A stretch of 64,000 nucleotides of DNA from Anaerolineaceae bacterium (GCA_016841525.1 JAENYZ010000001.1:930001-994000); one strand, 5' to 3'; shown: positions 33,467 through 41,873, counted from the stretch's first letter. Numbers and translations: made by a program. Notes: generated by a model from the sequence alone, not told the origin.

Positions 33467-36400
33467 ATGATAACAAACTCAAAAATTAACACCTGGTTAG
33501 ATCGCCCTGTTCTTCCCATCTGGCCTCGTTTTACAATTTATCACCTGATCGTAACGCTGATTCTGATCACAACCGTCCTGACCCGGTTCATCATGCTTGG
33601 TGAACGTGTGATGAGCCATGACGAGGTCAACCACGTTGTCCCAGCCCACACCTTCTACCAGGGCGGCGGCTATCGTTACGACCCAGTCACACATGGTCCG
33701 CTTCAATTTCACCTGATCGCCCTGTCCTACACTTTATTCGGCGATAACGATTTTACGGCTCGCATACCCGATGCTGTTTTTGGGATTGCTGTTGTCGCTT
33801 TCGCACTTTTTGCCTTCAAGGATTACCTCGGTCGTGCAGGATCATTGATCGCCGGGTTTTTATTTACGATATCTCCCTACATTAGTTTTTACAGCCGCTA
33901 TACACGCAATGAAATCTACATTGTCTTTTGGGGAATGGTGCTCATTTGGGGTGTCCTGAGATACCTTGAATTTGGCCGGAAGCGCACCTTGTTATTGATC
34001 ACCATTATCACAGCACTTCACTTCACCGATAAAGCTACTTCTTATATATTCACAGCAGAATTATTAATATTCTTAGCCGTCGTCTTTATTTCACGCATTC
34101 TGACCAAACCCTGGCATCATAAGCGCTATCGCAATATTTTCTTGCTCGTTGTCGCCATCGCCATGATAGCGGGGGTTGCGACTTTCGGCATCGGGTACAA
34201 CGCCTTGACCAATGCACCCCAAACCCAAGACGAAGATAGCATTGGCGTCATGCTCAATGAACTCGATACAGGCACACGCATCCTGATCGGCAGCCTGGGA
34301 TTGATATTAATTGCCGGTATAGTGGCAGCAGCGTACATCCTGATCAAAGGCATCGGATGGCACAGCTTACGAGATGAACGCTCCTTTGATTTGCTTATAA
34401 TGCAGGGAACAATCGTCCTGCCCTTGCTGGCAGCTTTACCCATGGACATATTGGGCTTCAACCCCATGGATTACAGCAGCAGCGGAATCATCACATCGGT
34501 GCTTTTCATCATTCCACTTTTTATCATCGCCTTGCTGATCGGAATCTGGTGGAATTGGAAGATCTGGGCGATCAATATCGGTACCTTCTGGGCAATTTTC
34601 GCCATCTTTTACACGTCATTGTTCACCCAGGGCAGCGGCTTTCCGATGGGATTAATGGGTGCCCTTGGTTACTGGATGGCACAGCAAGGTGTCACACGGG
34701 GCACACAACCGCTTTACTACTACGCACTCGTCCAGATCCCGATGTACGAATTTTTTCCTGCTTTTGGGACTATCCTGGCAGCCATTATGGCTGTGCCGAA
34801 AGTTCTCAAATCATTACGAGCACGAGAAATTGAATTTGAAATTGACGAAAACCAGGAAGAACTTGAATCAGTTGAAAATCAAGCGCTTGAATTTGAAACA
34901 AATGAAGTAGAAGCTGAAACAGAAGAAGAACGAGCGAACATAGAAGAAGAACATCAATCACGGATTGTGGACAATGAGGGTGAGGTACGTCAGCCGCCTG
35001 TTTTAGCCTTGCTCCTGTACTGGTCTGTAATGAGCCTGATCGCGTTCAGCTTTGCAGGCGAGCGTATGCCCTGGCTGACCTCCCATATCACCATGCCGAT
35101 GATCCTCACCAGCGGGTGGAGCTTCGGGCAGGTATTCAAAGGCTTTGATTGGCAGTCTTTCAAAAAGCAGCGCGGATGGCTGGTATTAATCATCGGCTTC
35201 CTTTTCCTGCTGACAACAGCACGCACATTTGGTTCACTTTTAGGGACAAATCCACCTTTCCAGGGGAGAGAACTCGCACAACTTGAAGCCACCAGCACCT
35301 TTTTAATGGCATTCATCGGGATGGCTGCATCTGTGACTGCATTGTTCTTCCTGCTGCAGGACTGGACGCTTAAACAAATCGGAAAATTATCCTTGATCGT
35401 GTTCATTGTCGTACTTTCTGGGATAACCATACGGACAAGCTTCCGTGCAAATTTCATTTTATATGACACAGCCAAAGAATTCCTGGTTTATGCCCACGCT
35501 ACCAGGGACCCAAAAGATGTTCTGGAACAGGTTGAGGAGATCAGCCATCGGACAACGGGCGGCAAAGACATTATTGTTGCCTATGATAGTGATTTGCTCT
35601 ATCCCTACTGGTGGTATTTCCGTGATTATCCAAACAAACGATGGTATTCGGATAATCCCACCCGTGATTTGCAGGATGCACCTGTTATCCTTGTGGGAAG
35701 TGGAAACTACGGCCTGATCGAACCGGTTGTGGGTGACGATTACATTCGTTTTGACTACACCAGGTTGTGGTGGCCTTCACAGGCTTATTACAACCTGACG
35801 TTTGAACGCGTTTGGAATTCCTTTACAGATCCTGCAACACGGAATGCCCTGTGGGAAATCTGGTTCAATCGCAATTACGATCCCTATGCTCAGCTTGCGA
35901 ACATCGATACCCTTACGCTTGAAAACTGGCAGCCTTCAGATTCCTTCCGGATGTACATCAGAAAGGATGTCGTTTCCCAAATTTGGGAATACGGCGCAAC
36001 ACCCGTTACGTTGGAACCCAGTGTCGATCCTTACGAAGCGAATACGATTGATCTGCAAGCCAGCCAGCTTATTCAAGGCGGTGAGCAATTCCAGTTGAGT
36101 GCCCCGAAAGATATCGATTTTGCTGAGGATGGCACATTTTACGTCAGCGATTCTCAGAACCACCGCATCCTGCATATAGACCAGGAAGGAAACCTGCTCC
36201 ATTCCTGGGGACAATACGGGGCAAGTGACTATAGTGCTATGGTGATGGCACCAGGAGGGAGCTTCAACGAACCCTGGGGGTTGGCTGTTGGACCGGATGG
36301 ATCCGTTTATGTGGCAGACACATGGAACAACCGCATTCAGAAATTCACTTCTGATGGCGAATTTGTTACAATGTGGGGCGAATTCGGTGCTGCAGAAACT

Positions 36401-36979
36401 CCTTATCACTTCTGGGGGCCGCGCGGCGTTGCGGTGGATGATCAGGGCAGGGTCTATGTCACTGATACAGGCAACAAGCGCGTGGTCATCTTTGACAGCG
36501 ATGGCAGCAGCCTTGCTTCCTTTGGCGGCGCCGGCCTGGGGGTAGGTCAATTCGATGAGCCGGTTGGCATCGCCGTGGACGACCAGGAACGCATTTATAT
36601 TGCGGATACCTGGAACAAACGCATCCAGGTCATGATCCCATCCGGGGATAATCTAAGCTATCCCACCCATATCACCTGGGACATCGAAGCCTGGTACGGC
36701 GAATCACTGGATAATAAACCCTTCCTGGCAGTTGATGAGGATTACAATTCATACATCGCTGATCCAATTTTTGGGCGAGTGCTCGTCTTTGATATTCAAG
36801 GGAACTTCTTGCGAGCGTGGGGTGGTTACGGAAGCGGTTTAAATGAAATTGGTACCGTTGGCGGTCTGGCTGTTGACTCTCAAGGAAGCGTTTGGGTGAC
36901 CGATTCAAGAAATAATCGAATTATGCGCTTTGATTTACCGCCTGCTGCCTCAGAAGAAGGTCAAAGCGTCGAATATTAA
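33467..36979 (+). CDS. Agl23-like (TIGR03663) GT-C membrane protein fused to NHL beta-propeller
   Basis: 1170 residues from ATG 33467 (GTG 33446 is an alternative; neither has a good ribosome binding site). The N-terminal 700 residues hold about 13 membrane helices; the first exterior loop ERVMSHDEVNHVVPAHTFYQGGGYRYDPVTHGPLQFHL carries the Asp-Glu motif of GT-C glycosyltransferases and the TIGR03663/Agl23 family. A Glu-rich cytosolic insert lies near 460-510. From about 870, repeats such as VYVADTWNNRIQKF, VYVTDTGNKRVVIF, IYIADTWNKRIQVM and VWVTDSRNNRIMRF form an NHL propeller outside the cell. Likely glycan transfer or sensing; the fusion is typical for Anaerolineae. Confidence 0.88.
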   Translation: MITNSKINTWLDRPVLPIWPRFTIYHLIVTLILITTVLTRFIMLGERVMSHDEVNHVVPAHTFYQGGGYRYDPVTHGPLQFHLIALSYTLFGDNDFTARIPDAVFGIAVVAFALFAFKDYLGRAGSLIAGFLFTISPYISFYSRYTRNEIYIVFWGMVLIWGVLRYLEFGRKRTLLLITIITALHFTDKATSYIFTAELLIFLAVVFISRILTKPWHHKRYRNIFLLVVAIAMIAGVATFGIGYNALTNAPQTQDEDSIGVMLNELDTGTRILIGSLGLILIAGIVAAAYILIKGIGWHSLRDERSFDLLIMQGTIVLPLLAALPMDILGFNPMDYSSSGIITSVLFIIPLFIIALLIGIWWNWKIWAINIGTFWAIFAIFYTSLFTQGSGFPMGLMGALGYWMAQQGVTRGTQPLYYYALVQIPMYEFFPAFGTILAAIMAVPKVLKSLRAREIEFEIDENQEELESVENQALEFETNEVEAETEEERANIEEEHQSRIVDNEGEVRQPPVLALLLYWSVMSLIAFSFAGERMPWLTSHITMPMILTSGWSFGQVFKGFDWQSFKKQRGWLVLIIGFLFLLTTARTFGSLLGTNPPFQGRELAQLEATSTFLMAFIGMAASVTALFFLLQDWTLKQIGKLSLIVFIVVLSGITIRTSFRANFILYDTAKEFLVYAHATRDPKDVLEQVEEISHRTTGGKDIIVAYDSDLLYPYWWYFRDYPNKRWYSDNPTRDLQDAPVILVGSGNYGLIEPVVGDDYIRFDYTRLWWPSQAYYNLTFERVWNSFTDPATRNALWEIWFNRNYDPYAQLANIDTLTLENWQPSDSFRMYIRKDVVSQIWEYGATPVTLEPSVDPYEANTIDLQASQLIQGGEQFQLSAPKDIDFAEDGTFYVSDSQNHRILHIDQEGNLLHSWGQYGASDYSAMVMAPGGSFNEPWGLAVGPDGSVYVADTWNNRIQKFTSDGEFVTMWGEFGAAETPYHFWGPRGVAVDDQGRVYVTDTGNKRVVIFDSDGSSLASFGGAGLGVGQFDEPVGIAVDDQERIYIADTWNKRIQVMIPSGDNLSYPTHITWDIEAWYGESLDNKPFLAVDEDYNSYIADPIFGRVLVFDIQGNFLRAWGGYGSGLNEIGTVGGLAVDSQGSVWVTDSRNNRIMRFDLPPAASEEGQSVEY

Positions 36980-37013
36980 CAAAGTTCAGAAAAGAAAATT
37001 TGATTTTAAACAC

Positions 37014-37044
37014 AAAAGAGGCTGCCGTGTTGGCAGCCTCTTTT
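37014..37044. terminator. Bidirectional terminator between the Agl23-like gene and rplT
   Basis: AAAA-GAGGCTGCC-GTGTT-GGCAGCCTC-TTTT: a 9-bp perfect stem (37018-37040) with A and T runs on both sides, serving both convergent genes. Confidence 0.9.
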
Positions 37045-37066
37045 GTTCATTTGATGCCTAATTTTA

Positions 37067-37414
37067 TTATTCCATTGCTTTTTCAACAATGGCTGAGAAG
37101 GCTTCTGGTTCTCGCACAGCCAGATCAGCCAGCATCTTTCGATTCAGGTTGATATTGGTCTGTCTCAAACCATGGACCAATCGGCTGTATGTCGTACCGT
37201 TCATACGAGCGGCAGCATTGATCCGAGAAATCCATAACCTTCGCAGATCCCGTTTGCGATTCCGGCGGTCACGATAAGCATACCATTGGCTTTTCAGGTA
37301 TTGCTCATTTGCCCTGCGGAATAACTTGCTCTTGGTACCGTAGTAACCTTTGTTGAGCTTCAGGATCTTCTTGTGCCGACGGTAACCGTGCGGTCCACTT
37401 TTTACACGTGCCAT
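37067..37414 (-). CDS. rplT: 50S ribosomal protein L20
   Basis: 115 residues, AAAGGAGTG upstream. [26 protein letters not shown], then [20 protein letters not shown] and [21 protein letters not shown] are the full L20 pattern. Binds 23S rRNA early in 50S assembly and represses its own operon in other bacteria. Last gene of thrS-infC-rpmI-rplT; a terminator follows. Confidence 0.98.
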   Translation of the reverse strand: MARVKSGPHGYRRHKKILKLNKGYYGTKSKLFRRANEQYLKSQWYAYRDRRNRKRDLRRLWISRINAAARMNGTTYSRLVHGLRQTNINLNRKMLADLAVREPEAFSAIVEKAME

Positions 37415-37507
37415 TTCACACTCCTTTGCGAGCCCCTGAGCGTCGGCAGTTTATTTCAACCACCTGTTGCAAACACCCAACAGCCGCAACCAAAAAAATA
37501 ATACGAT

Positions 37508-37744
37508 TTATTTGTTCTTGTCCATATAGGGCGCAAGACGCTTCACGGTCTTCTTAAGAGATCGGGTCTTGACCGGGATCATTCGCTCAAACAACATCTT
37601 TGTGCGATCGGGTGTCCGTCGGCGAAGGTGACCTTTACCGATTTTTGTCCGCATGATTTTTCCGGAGCCTGTCATCTTGAAGCGTTTCGAGGTTGCCTTA
37701 TGGGTCTTCATTTTGAACTTGCCGTCTTTTTGTTTACGTGGCAT
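37508..37744 (-). CDS. rpmI: 50S ribosomal protein L35
   Basis: 78 residues, somewhat longer at the N-terminus than the usual 64-66 (MPRKQKDGKFKMKTHKATSKRFKMTGSGKI). KMKTHKATSKRFKMTGSGKI, GKGHLRRRTPDRTK and KRLAPYM identify L35. GAGGAG precedes the ATG. It lies between infC and rplT as in most bacteria; a hairpin in the spacer before it may serve regulation. Confidence 0.96.
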   Translation of the reverse strand: MPRKQKDGKFKMKTHKATSKRFKMTGSGKIMRTKIGKGHLRRRTPDRTKMLFERMIPVKTRSLKKTVKRLAPYMDKNK

Positions 37745-37767
37745 TCCTAAACTCCTCTCATGAAAAT

Positions 37768-37797
37768 CCTACGGCACATTGCTTACACAGCCGTAGG
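37768..37797 (-). promoter_or_regulatory. Hairpin in the infC-rpmI spacer
   Basis: Perfect 8-bp stem CCTACGGC (37768-37775) / GCCGTAGG (37790-37797). It sits 24 bases upstream of rpmI within the operon mRNA, the region where L20 or attenuation control acts in other bacteria. The plus strand has TTTTT after it. Regulatory role is inference. Confidence 0.45.
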
Positions 37798-37845
37798 GCT
37801 TTTTCCAATTTATGAACCTGTTGTGTTTTTTAGATTTCTTATTTA

Positions 37846-38361
37846 CTACTTATTCGGAGCAAGCATCATGAACATCGTTCGCCCCTCTAATTTCGGGGCT
37901 TGTTCCACTTCTGAAACATCCGATAATTCTTCCGCGATCTCTCGCAAATCTTCCAGAGCAATTTCTGGGTAGGTGATTTCGCGTCCCCGGAATCGAATGG
38001 TCACTCGAACCTTCATTCCGTCATTCAACCACCGGCGTGCATCCCGGACTTTGAATCCTTTGTGGTGATCGGTCGTTTTTGGGCGCAAACGGATCTCTTT
38101 GATCTCGATTTTTGTCTGCGATTTCCGTGCTTCGCGTTCTTTCTTTTCCTTTTCGTAAAGAAATTTACTGAAGTTCATGATCCTGGCGACCGGTGGGTTA
38201 GCGTTTGGAGCGACTTCTACCAGGTCAAACCCTGCTTCTTCTGCCCGAGTCAGACCTTCCCGCAGACTGACAACACCTACGTTTTCACCATCCTGATCAA
38301 TTAATCGAATTGATGTTGCACGGATTTGCTTGTTGATCCGAAAATCATCTTTGTTACTTAT
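37846..38361 (-). CDS. infC: Translation initiation factor IF-3 with non-canonical start (probably ATA)
   Basis: 171 residues if started at ATA 38361. N-domain: KDDFRINKQIRATSIRLIDQDGENVGVVSL...FDLVEVAPNANPPVARIMNFSK; C-domain: EIRLRPKTTDHHKGFKVRDARRWL...GREITYPEIALEDL. The frame stays open upstream of 38361 but contains no ATG, GTG or TTG before residue FDLVE..IM (the internal ATG at 38178 would remove the whole N-domain). AAGGAGAG (38370-38377) sits 8-10 bases before ATA. An AUU/AUA start that IF-3 itself discriminates against is the known autoregulation principle of infC in E. coli. Operon: thrS, RAYT island, infC, rpmI, rplT. Confidence 0.92.
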   Translation of the reverse strand: MSNKDDFRINKQIRATSIRLIDQDGENVGVVSLREGLTRAEEAGFDLVEVAPNANPPVARIMNFSKFLYEKEKKEREARKSQTKIEIKEIRLRPKTTDHHKGFKVRDARRWLNDGMKVRVTIRFRGREITYPEIALEDLREIAEELSDVSEVEQAPKLEGRTMFMMLAPNK

Positions 38362-38546
38362 AGTTAACGCTCTCCTTCTGATAAAATCATCATGATTAAC
38401 ACAAACATTATTCCCATTAAGGGAACGGACTTCATATTACCATATATTTGAGGGAATCGTCAACAGATTCCAGAAAGTTATTGTTTGAGAATTGCTGAGT
38501 TTTGCTCTGTTGCAAATGCAATTCCATACTAGACGCTGTACCAATT

Positions 38547-38575
38547 GTTCTCTCTGGTGTCTCACCAGAGAGAAC
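38547..38575. repeat. REP-like hairpin a
   Basis: Perfect palindrome: GTTCTCTCTGGTG, loop TCT, CACCAGAGAGAAC (13-bp arms). Core GGTG/CACC; on the minus strand the loop reads AGA. Confidence 0.85.
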
Positions 38576-38621
38576 CCTATCCGATATCCCTGGTCCCCTA
38601 CCAACATTATCAAGAAAGGTC

Positions 38622-38642
38622 ATCTCGGTGAGACACCGGGAT
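38622..38642. repeat. REP-like hairpin b
   Basis: ATCTCGGTG, loop AGA, CACCGGGAT; one mismatch in the arms. Same AGA loop class as hairpins a and f. Confidence 0.8.
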
Positions 38643-38667
38643 GATCATAAGATACCCACTACCAGAT

Positions 38668-38691
38668 CGTTCTGGTGTCCCCACCAGAACG
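38668..38691. repeat. REP-like hairpin c
   Basis: Perfect 10-bp arms CGTTCTGGTG / CACCAGAACG with loop TCCC (GGGA on the minus strand). Confidence 0.85.
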
Positions 38692-38712
38692 AGAACTGAT
38701 GCAAACACACCT

Positions 38713-38757
38713 GATCTCCCATCCCGCTGGTGAGGACACCAGCAGGATCATGAGATC
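38713..38757. repeat. REP-like hairpin d
   Basis: Core GCTGGTG, loop AGGA, CACCAGC, extended by imperfect outer pairing ATCC/GGAT and GATCTC/GAGATC. Lies 45 bases downstream of the transposase stop codon. Confidence 0.85.
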
Positions 38758-38802
38758 AAATAGGAATGTGAAACATTATAAAATCACCATCACAACTGCC
38801 CA

Positions 38803-39351
38803 CTACTCCGTCTCTTCAATCAACGTTGAAATTGGGATCTCACCTTCCTGCCCACTTACCCAATATGCTGCTGAGGAATATCGCCAAGCTTCAGGTACGT
38901 CCACAAATCCTTTCCTGACCGGATTTTGATGGATATATTCCACTTTTTGATTTAAAAACGCTTCACTCGCCAATGCCTCGGCGTGCCAGCCCGGTATCCA
39001 AACCAGTCTTCTGCGATCATTCAATGAATTATTTCGAATAACTCTCGAAAGCGATGTGGCAAGATTATTATCAACATAGTCTGCCAACTTGTGCCCGGTG
39101 AATTTTCTAAATTCAGCTAGAGTCATCTGCAAATGGGCATTATCAAATTTTGCATCAAAAACCACCATGTGAAGGTGATTAGGCATGATCACATAAGCGT
39201 AAACTCTCAGGGATCTCTCATTGATACAAAAATTCAAATTGTCGGTAATAATATTTATAGGTTCTCGATTAATGAAAATGGGCAGCCAATCTACCACCTT
39301 GAAAGTCACAAAGTAAAGGTAAACACCTTCGATAAATTTAAAGCTGTCCAT
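38803..39351 (-). CDS. REP-associated tyrosine transposase (RAYT, IS200-like Y1 family)
   Basis: 182 residues. HUH motif MPNHLHMVV gives His59 and His61 for the metal; the catalytic tyrosine is Tyr139 in KVEYIHQNPVRKGFV, followed by PEAWRYSSAAYW, the hallmark of RAYT/TnpA-REP proteins. These are single-copy domesticated relatives of IS200/IS605 transposases that nick and join single-stranded DNA at REP hairpins. Seven REP-like hairpins flank the gene (four on the infC side, three on the thrS side), so enzyme and substrates are found together. The gene has no visible ribosome binding site and may be read from the thrS transcript. Confidence 0.9.
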   Translation of the reverse strand: MDSFKFIEGVYLYFVTFKVVDWLPIFINREPINIITDNLNFCINERSLRVYAYVIMPNHLHMVVFDAKFDNAHLQMTLAEFRKFTGHKLADYVDNNLATSLSRVIRNNSLNDRRRLVWIPGWHAEALASEAFLNQKVEYIHQNPVRKGFVDVPEAWRYSSAAYWVSGQEGEIPISTLIEETE

Positions 39352-39424
39352 GAAATTATTATATATTGAAATTTCTTAAACTTTGGGAGGGTGATTAAAA
39401 TCCAAAATGTCAATTTCAGCTTTT

Positions 39425-39454
39425 GATGTGGCTGGTGAGGACACCAGCCACATC
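39425..39454. repeat. REP-like hairpin e
   Basis: Perfect 13-bp arms GATGTGGCTGGTG / CACCAGCCACATC, loop AGGA, the same loop as hairpin d on the other side of the transposase. Confidence 0.85.
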
Positions 39455-39479
39455 TTGAATGTATATCAATCACCATAAT

Positions 39480-39512
39480 AAGATAATCCCGGTGAGACAC
39501 CGGGATTATCTT
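39480..39512. repeat. REP-like hairpin f
   Basis: Perfect 15-bp arms AAGATAATCCCGGTG / CACCGGGATTATCTT, loop AGA. The longest of the set. Confidence 0.85.
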
Positions 39513-39541
39513 AAGCTTGTTAATTTCACTGGTTTTTTTGG

Positions 39542-39569
39542 ATCTCACTGGTGTCCCCACCGGTGAGAT
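39542..39569. repeat. REP-like hairpin g
   Basis: ATCTCACTGGTG, loop TCCC, CACCGGTGAGAT with one T-G pair; 53 bases after the thrS stop codon on the minus-strand transcript, so it could also stabilise the thrS 3' end. Confidence 0.8.
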
Positions 39570-39621
39570 TAATGAAAATCATTGGGTCATAACCAACAAA
39601 TTCGTTGCAAAAACGAAAGTT

Positions 39622-41403
39622 CTATCCTTCAACCTTTTCTTCAACATCCTTTATCGCAAGGTCTCTGAAGTCATTCACCAGCATCGCTCCAAGACGCTCG
39701 CCGCTTCGTCGGCGGATATCCACCTGCCCGTTCTCCATCTCGCGATCACCAACCACGAGCATATATGGCACCTTCCGCTTCTCAGCATCTCGGATCTTCG
39801 CATTCATCCGGTCACTTCTATCATCTACTTCAACACGCAAATCCGCTTCTTTAAGCTGCTCGGCAACTTCGTTAGCGAAATCGACATGGCGGTCAGCAAT
39901 CGGGATGATCACTGCCTGGGTTGGCGACAGCCAAACCGGGAATGCGCCGCCGTAATGCTCAATCAACACACCAAAGAAACGCTCAATGCTGCCTAAAAGT
40001 GCCCGGTGAATCATATACGGACGATAAGCTTGACCATCCTCTTCAATGTAGGTCATGTCGAATCGTTCGGGATTATTGAAGTCAAACTGGATCGTCGATA
40101 GCTGCCATTCTCTGCCCAAAGCATCTTTGACCTTCAAATCAATCTTCGGCCCATAGAAAGCACCGCCGCCTTCATCGACATGGTAGGGCAATTCTGCCCG
40201 TTTAAGAGATTGTTCCAATGCTGCTTCAGCATCCTCCCAACGCTGTGGATCGCCAACAGCTTTTTCTGGTCGCGTGCTCAAGTAAGCTTCAATTTCCTGG
40301 AAGCCAAAGGCGCGCAGCATATTCAGGCTGAAGGACAACACAAAATCAATCTCTCCTGGCATCTGGGCAGGGGTGCAGAAGTGATGTGCATCATCCTGGG
40401 TAAAGCCACGTACACGCAGCAAGCCGTGCATCACACCGCTGCGCTCATAACGATAAACCGTGCCTTTTTCAGCATAGCGCATGGGTAAATCACGATATGA
40501 TCGAATGTCCGATTTGTAGATCTCAATGTGGAAGGGGCAGTTCATCGGCTTGAGATAATACTTCTGATCCTCAATCACGATCGGGGCGTACATGTTCTCA
40601 GCATAAAAATCAAGATGCCCACTGGTCTTCCACAAATCAACCTTACCAATGTGAGGCGTGTATACAAAATCATAACCATTTTTCAGATGCTGATCTTCCC
40701 AAAACCGCTCTGCCAAAAAGCGAACCTTAGCGCCGTTTGGATGCCACAAGACAAGCCCTGATCCGACATTATCACTCACGCTGTAAAGGTCAAGTTCCTT
40801 ACCAAGTTTGCGATGATCTCGTTTCTTGGCTTCCTCTAGCTTCCACAAGTATTGCTTCAGATCTTTGGGTGAGAGCCAGGCGGTACCATAGATGCGCTGA
40901 AGCATGGGATTGTGCTCATCGCCGCGCCAGTATGCGCCGGCAACATTCATCAATTTGATCGCCTTGGGATGGATTTTGCCAGTCCTTTCCAGGTGCGGTC
41001 CTCGGCACAGGTCAACAAATGCATCACTCTTATAAATCGTGATGACCTCTTTCTCATCCACCGGGTCACCATGCTCATCCACATCGCCCTTTTCGAGACC
41101 TTCGATCAGCTCAAGTTTGTAGGGCTGATCCGCAAATATTTCACGGGCTTGCTCAGCCGAAACCTCTTCTCGGACAAATTCGCTGTCATTTTTAATGATC
41201 TCCCGCATTCGATCTTCAATTTCCTCGAGATCTTCAGGGGTCAAAGGCCTCGGGAGTTCAAAGTCGTAATAGAAACCGTCCTCAATGGGTGGACCTATTG
41301 CGACTTTTCCTTCCGGAAATTTCTCCAAGACTGCCTGCGCCATCACATGGGCAGCAGAGTGACGTAACCGATATAATTTTGATTCTTCATAATTTTCTGC
41401 CAT
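39622..41403 (-). CDS. thrS: Threonyl-tRNA synthetase without the N-terminal TGS domain
   Basis: 593 residues; GGAGGAGG precedes the ATG. It starts directly at the editing domain (LYRLRHSAAHVMAQAV, with VDLCRGPHLERTGKI), so the about 60-residue TGS domain of long ThrRS is absent. Catalytic core motifs: YLKPMNCPFHIEIYKS, RVRGFTQDDAHHF, GGGAFYGPKIDLKVKDALGR and HRALLGSIERFFGVLIEH; a C-terminal anticodon-binding domain follows. Charges tRNA-Thr and removes mischarged Ser. Expression is under a T-box in the leader. First gene of the translation operon here. Confidence 0.97.
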   Translation of the reverse strand: MAENYEESKLYRLRHSAAHVMAQAVLEKFPEGKVAIGPPIEDGFYYDFELPRPLTPEDLEEIEDRMREIIKNDSEFVREEVSAEQAREIFADQPYKLELIEGLEKGDVDEHGDPVDEKEVITIYKSDAFVDLCRGPHLERTGKIHPKAIKLMNVAGAYWRGDEHNPMLQRIYGTAWLSPKDLKQYLWKLEEAKKRDHRKLGKELDLYSVSDNVGSGLVLWHPNGAKVRFLAERFWEDQHLKNGYDFVYTPHIGKVDLWKTSGHLDFYAENMYAPIVIEDQKYYLKPMNCPFHIEIYKSDIRSYRDLPMRYAEKGTVYRYERSGVMHGLLRVRGFTQDDAHHFCTPAQMPGEIDFVLSFSLNMLRAFGFQEIEAYLSTRPEKAVGDPQRWEDAEAALEQSLKRAELPYHVDEGGGAFYGPKIDLKVKDALGREWQLSTIQFDFNNPERFDMTYIEEDGQAYRPYMIHRALLGSIERFFGVLIEHYGGAFPVWLSPTQAVIIPIADRHVDFANEVAEQLKEADLRVEVDDRSDRMNAKIRDAEKRKVPYMLVVGDREMENGQVDIRRRSGERLGAMLVNDFRDLAIKDVEEKVEG

Positions 41404-41479
41404 TTTATCCTCCTCCGGATAAATTTATCTTTAGTTGTTTTTTTTCAATCCTTAGTTCCACAATCATTCCAATTGTTAA

Positions 41480-41720
41480 ACAAAAAACCCTCGCCCACTG
41501 GGGCGAGAGTAATCTCACGCGGTTCCACCCAGATTAGCCGATAATTGTTGTCAGCGGCCATCTCTTGGTGCCGATAACGGGGCAAGCCGTTCACCTTACT
41601 TTGCCTGGGCATTTCGGGGTCATGCTCTCGGGGGGTTTTCTCTGGTTCGTATCTAAGAAGACTTCCAGCCAATGGTCTTCTCTCTCTATTGAACGCAAAC
41701 CCAGTTACTCGTCCCGGTCA
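41480..41720 (-). promoter_or_regulatory. T-box riboswitch (threonine) with terminator, leader of thrS
   Basis: The T-box core TGGGTGGAACCGCG is at 41518-41531 on the minus strand. A terminator hairpin CTCGCCC / GGGCGAG (41490-41507) with a T run follows and competes with the antiterminator. Upstream, a stem I region around 41640-41700 has a candidate specifier ACC (Thr) at 41644-41646 within GATACGAACCAGAG. Uncharged tRNA-Thr would pair with specifier and T-box and switch thrS on. Confidence 0.92.
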
Positions 41721-41726
41721 ACGCAA

Positions 41727-41732
41727 ATTATA
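41727..41732 (-). promoter_or_regulatory. -10 box of the thrS T-box transcript
   Basis: TATAAT on the minus strand, about 7 bases before the start of the leader; the -35 is not well defined. Confidence 0.5.
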
Positions 41733-41873
41733 TAGAATAAATATACTCTTTTTTTCGTGATTTCACAAGCCCTGTTATAAGGTTCCAAAAAAAGCGAAAA
41801 TGATTGCGTATGCCCTCTTCCTATTATAAAATAGAAATAAAATACCTCACCTTAATCAAAAAAGGACGTCAAG

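Larger units (their letters stand above)
38362..38802. other. REP-rich intergenic region between RAYT gene and infC
   Basis: 440 bases with four REP-like hairpins (listed separately) and a degenerate fifth near 38588-38604 (CCTGGTCCCCTACCAAC). Also holds the infC ribosome binding site. No other gene. Confidence 0.7.

Noticed and set aside
38178-38178. ATG at 38178 as the infC start
   Set aside because: It would delete the whole conserved N-domain of IF-3, which is intact upstream in the same frame.
38547-39569. CRISPR array in the thrS-infC spacer
   Set aside because: The repeats are palindromes with different arms and irregular spacing, no constant repeat-spacer pattern and no cas genes.
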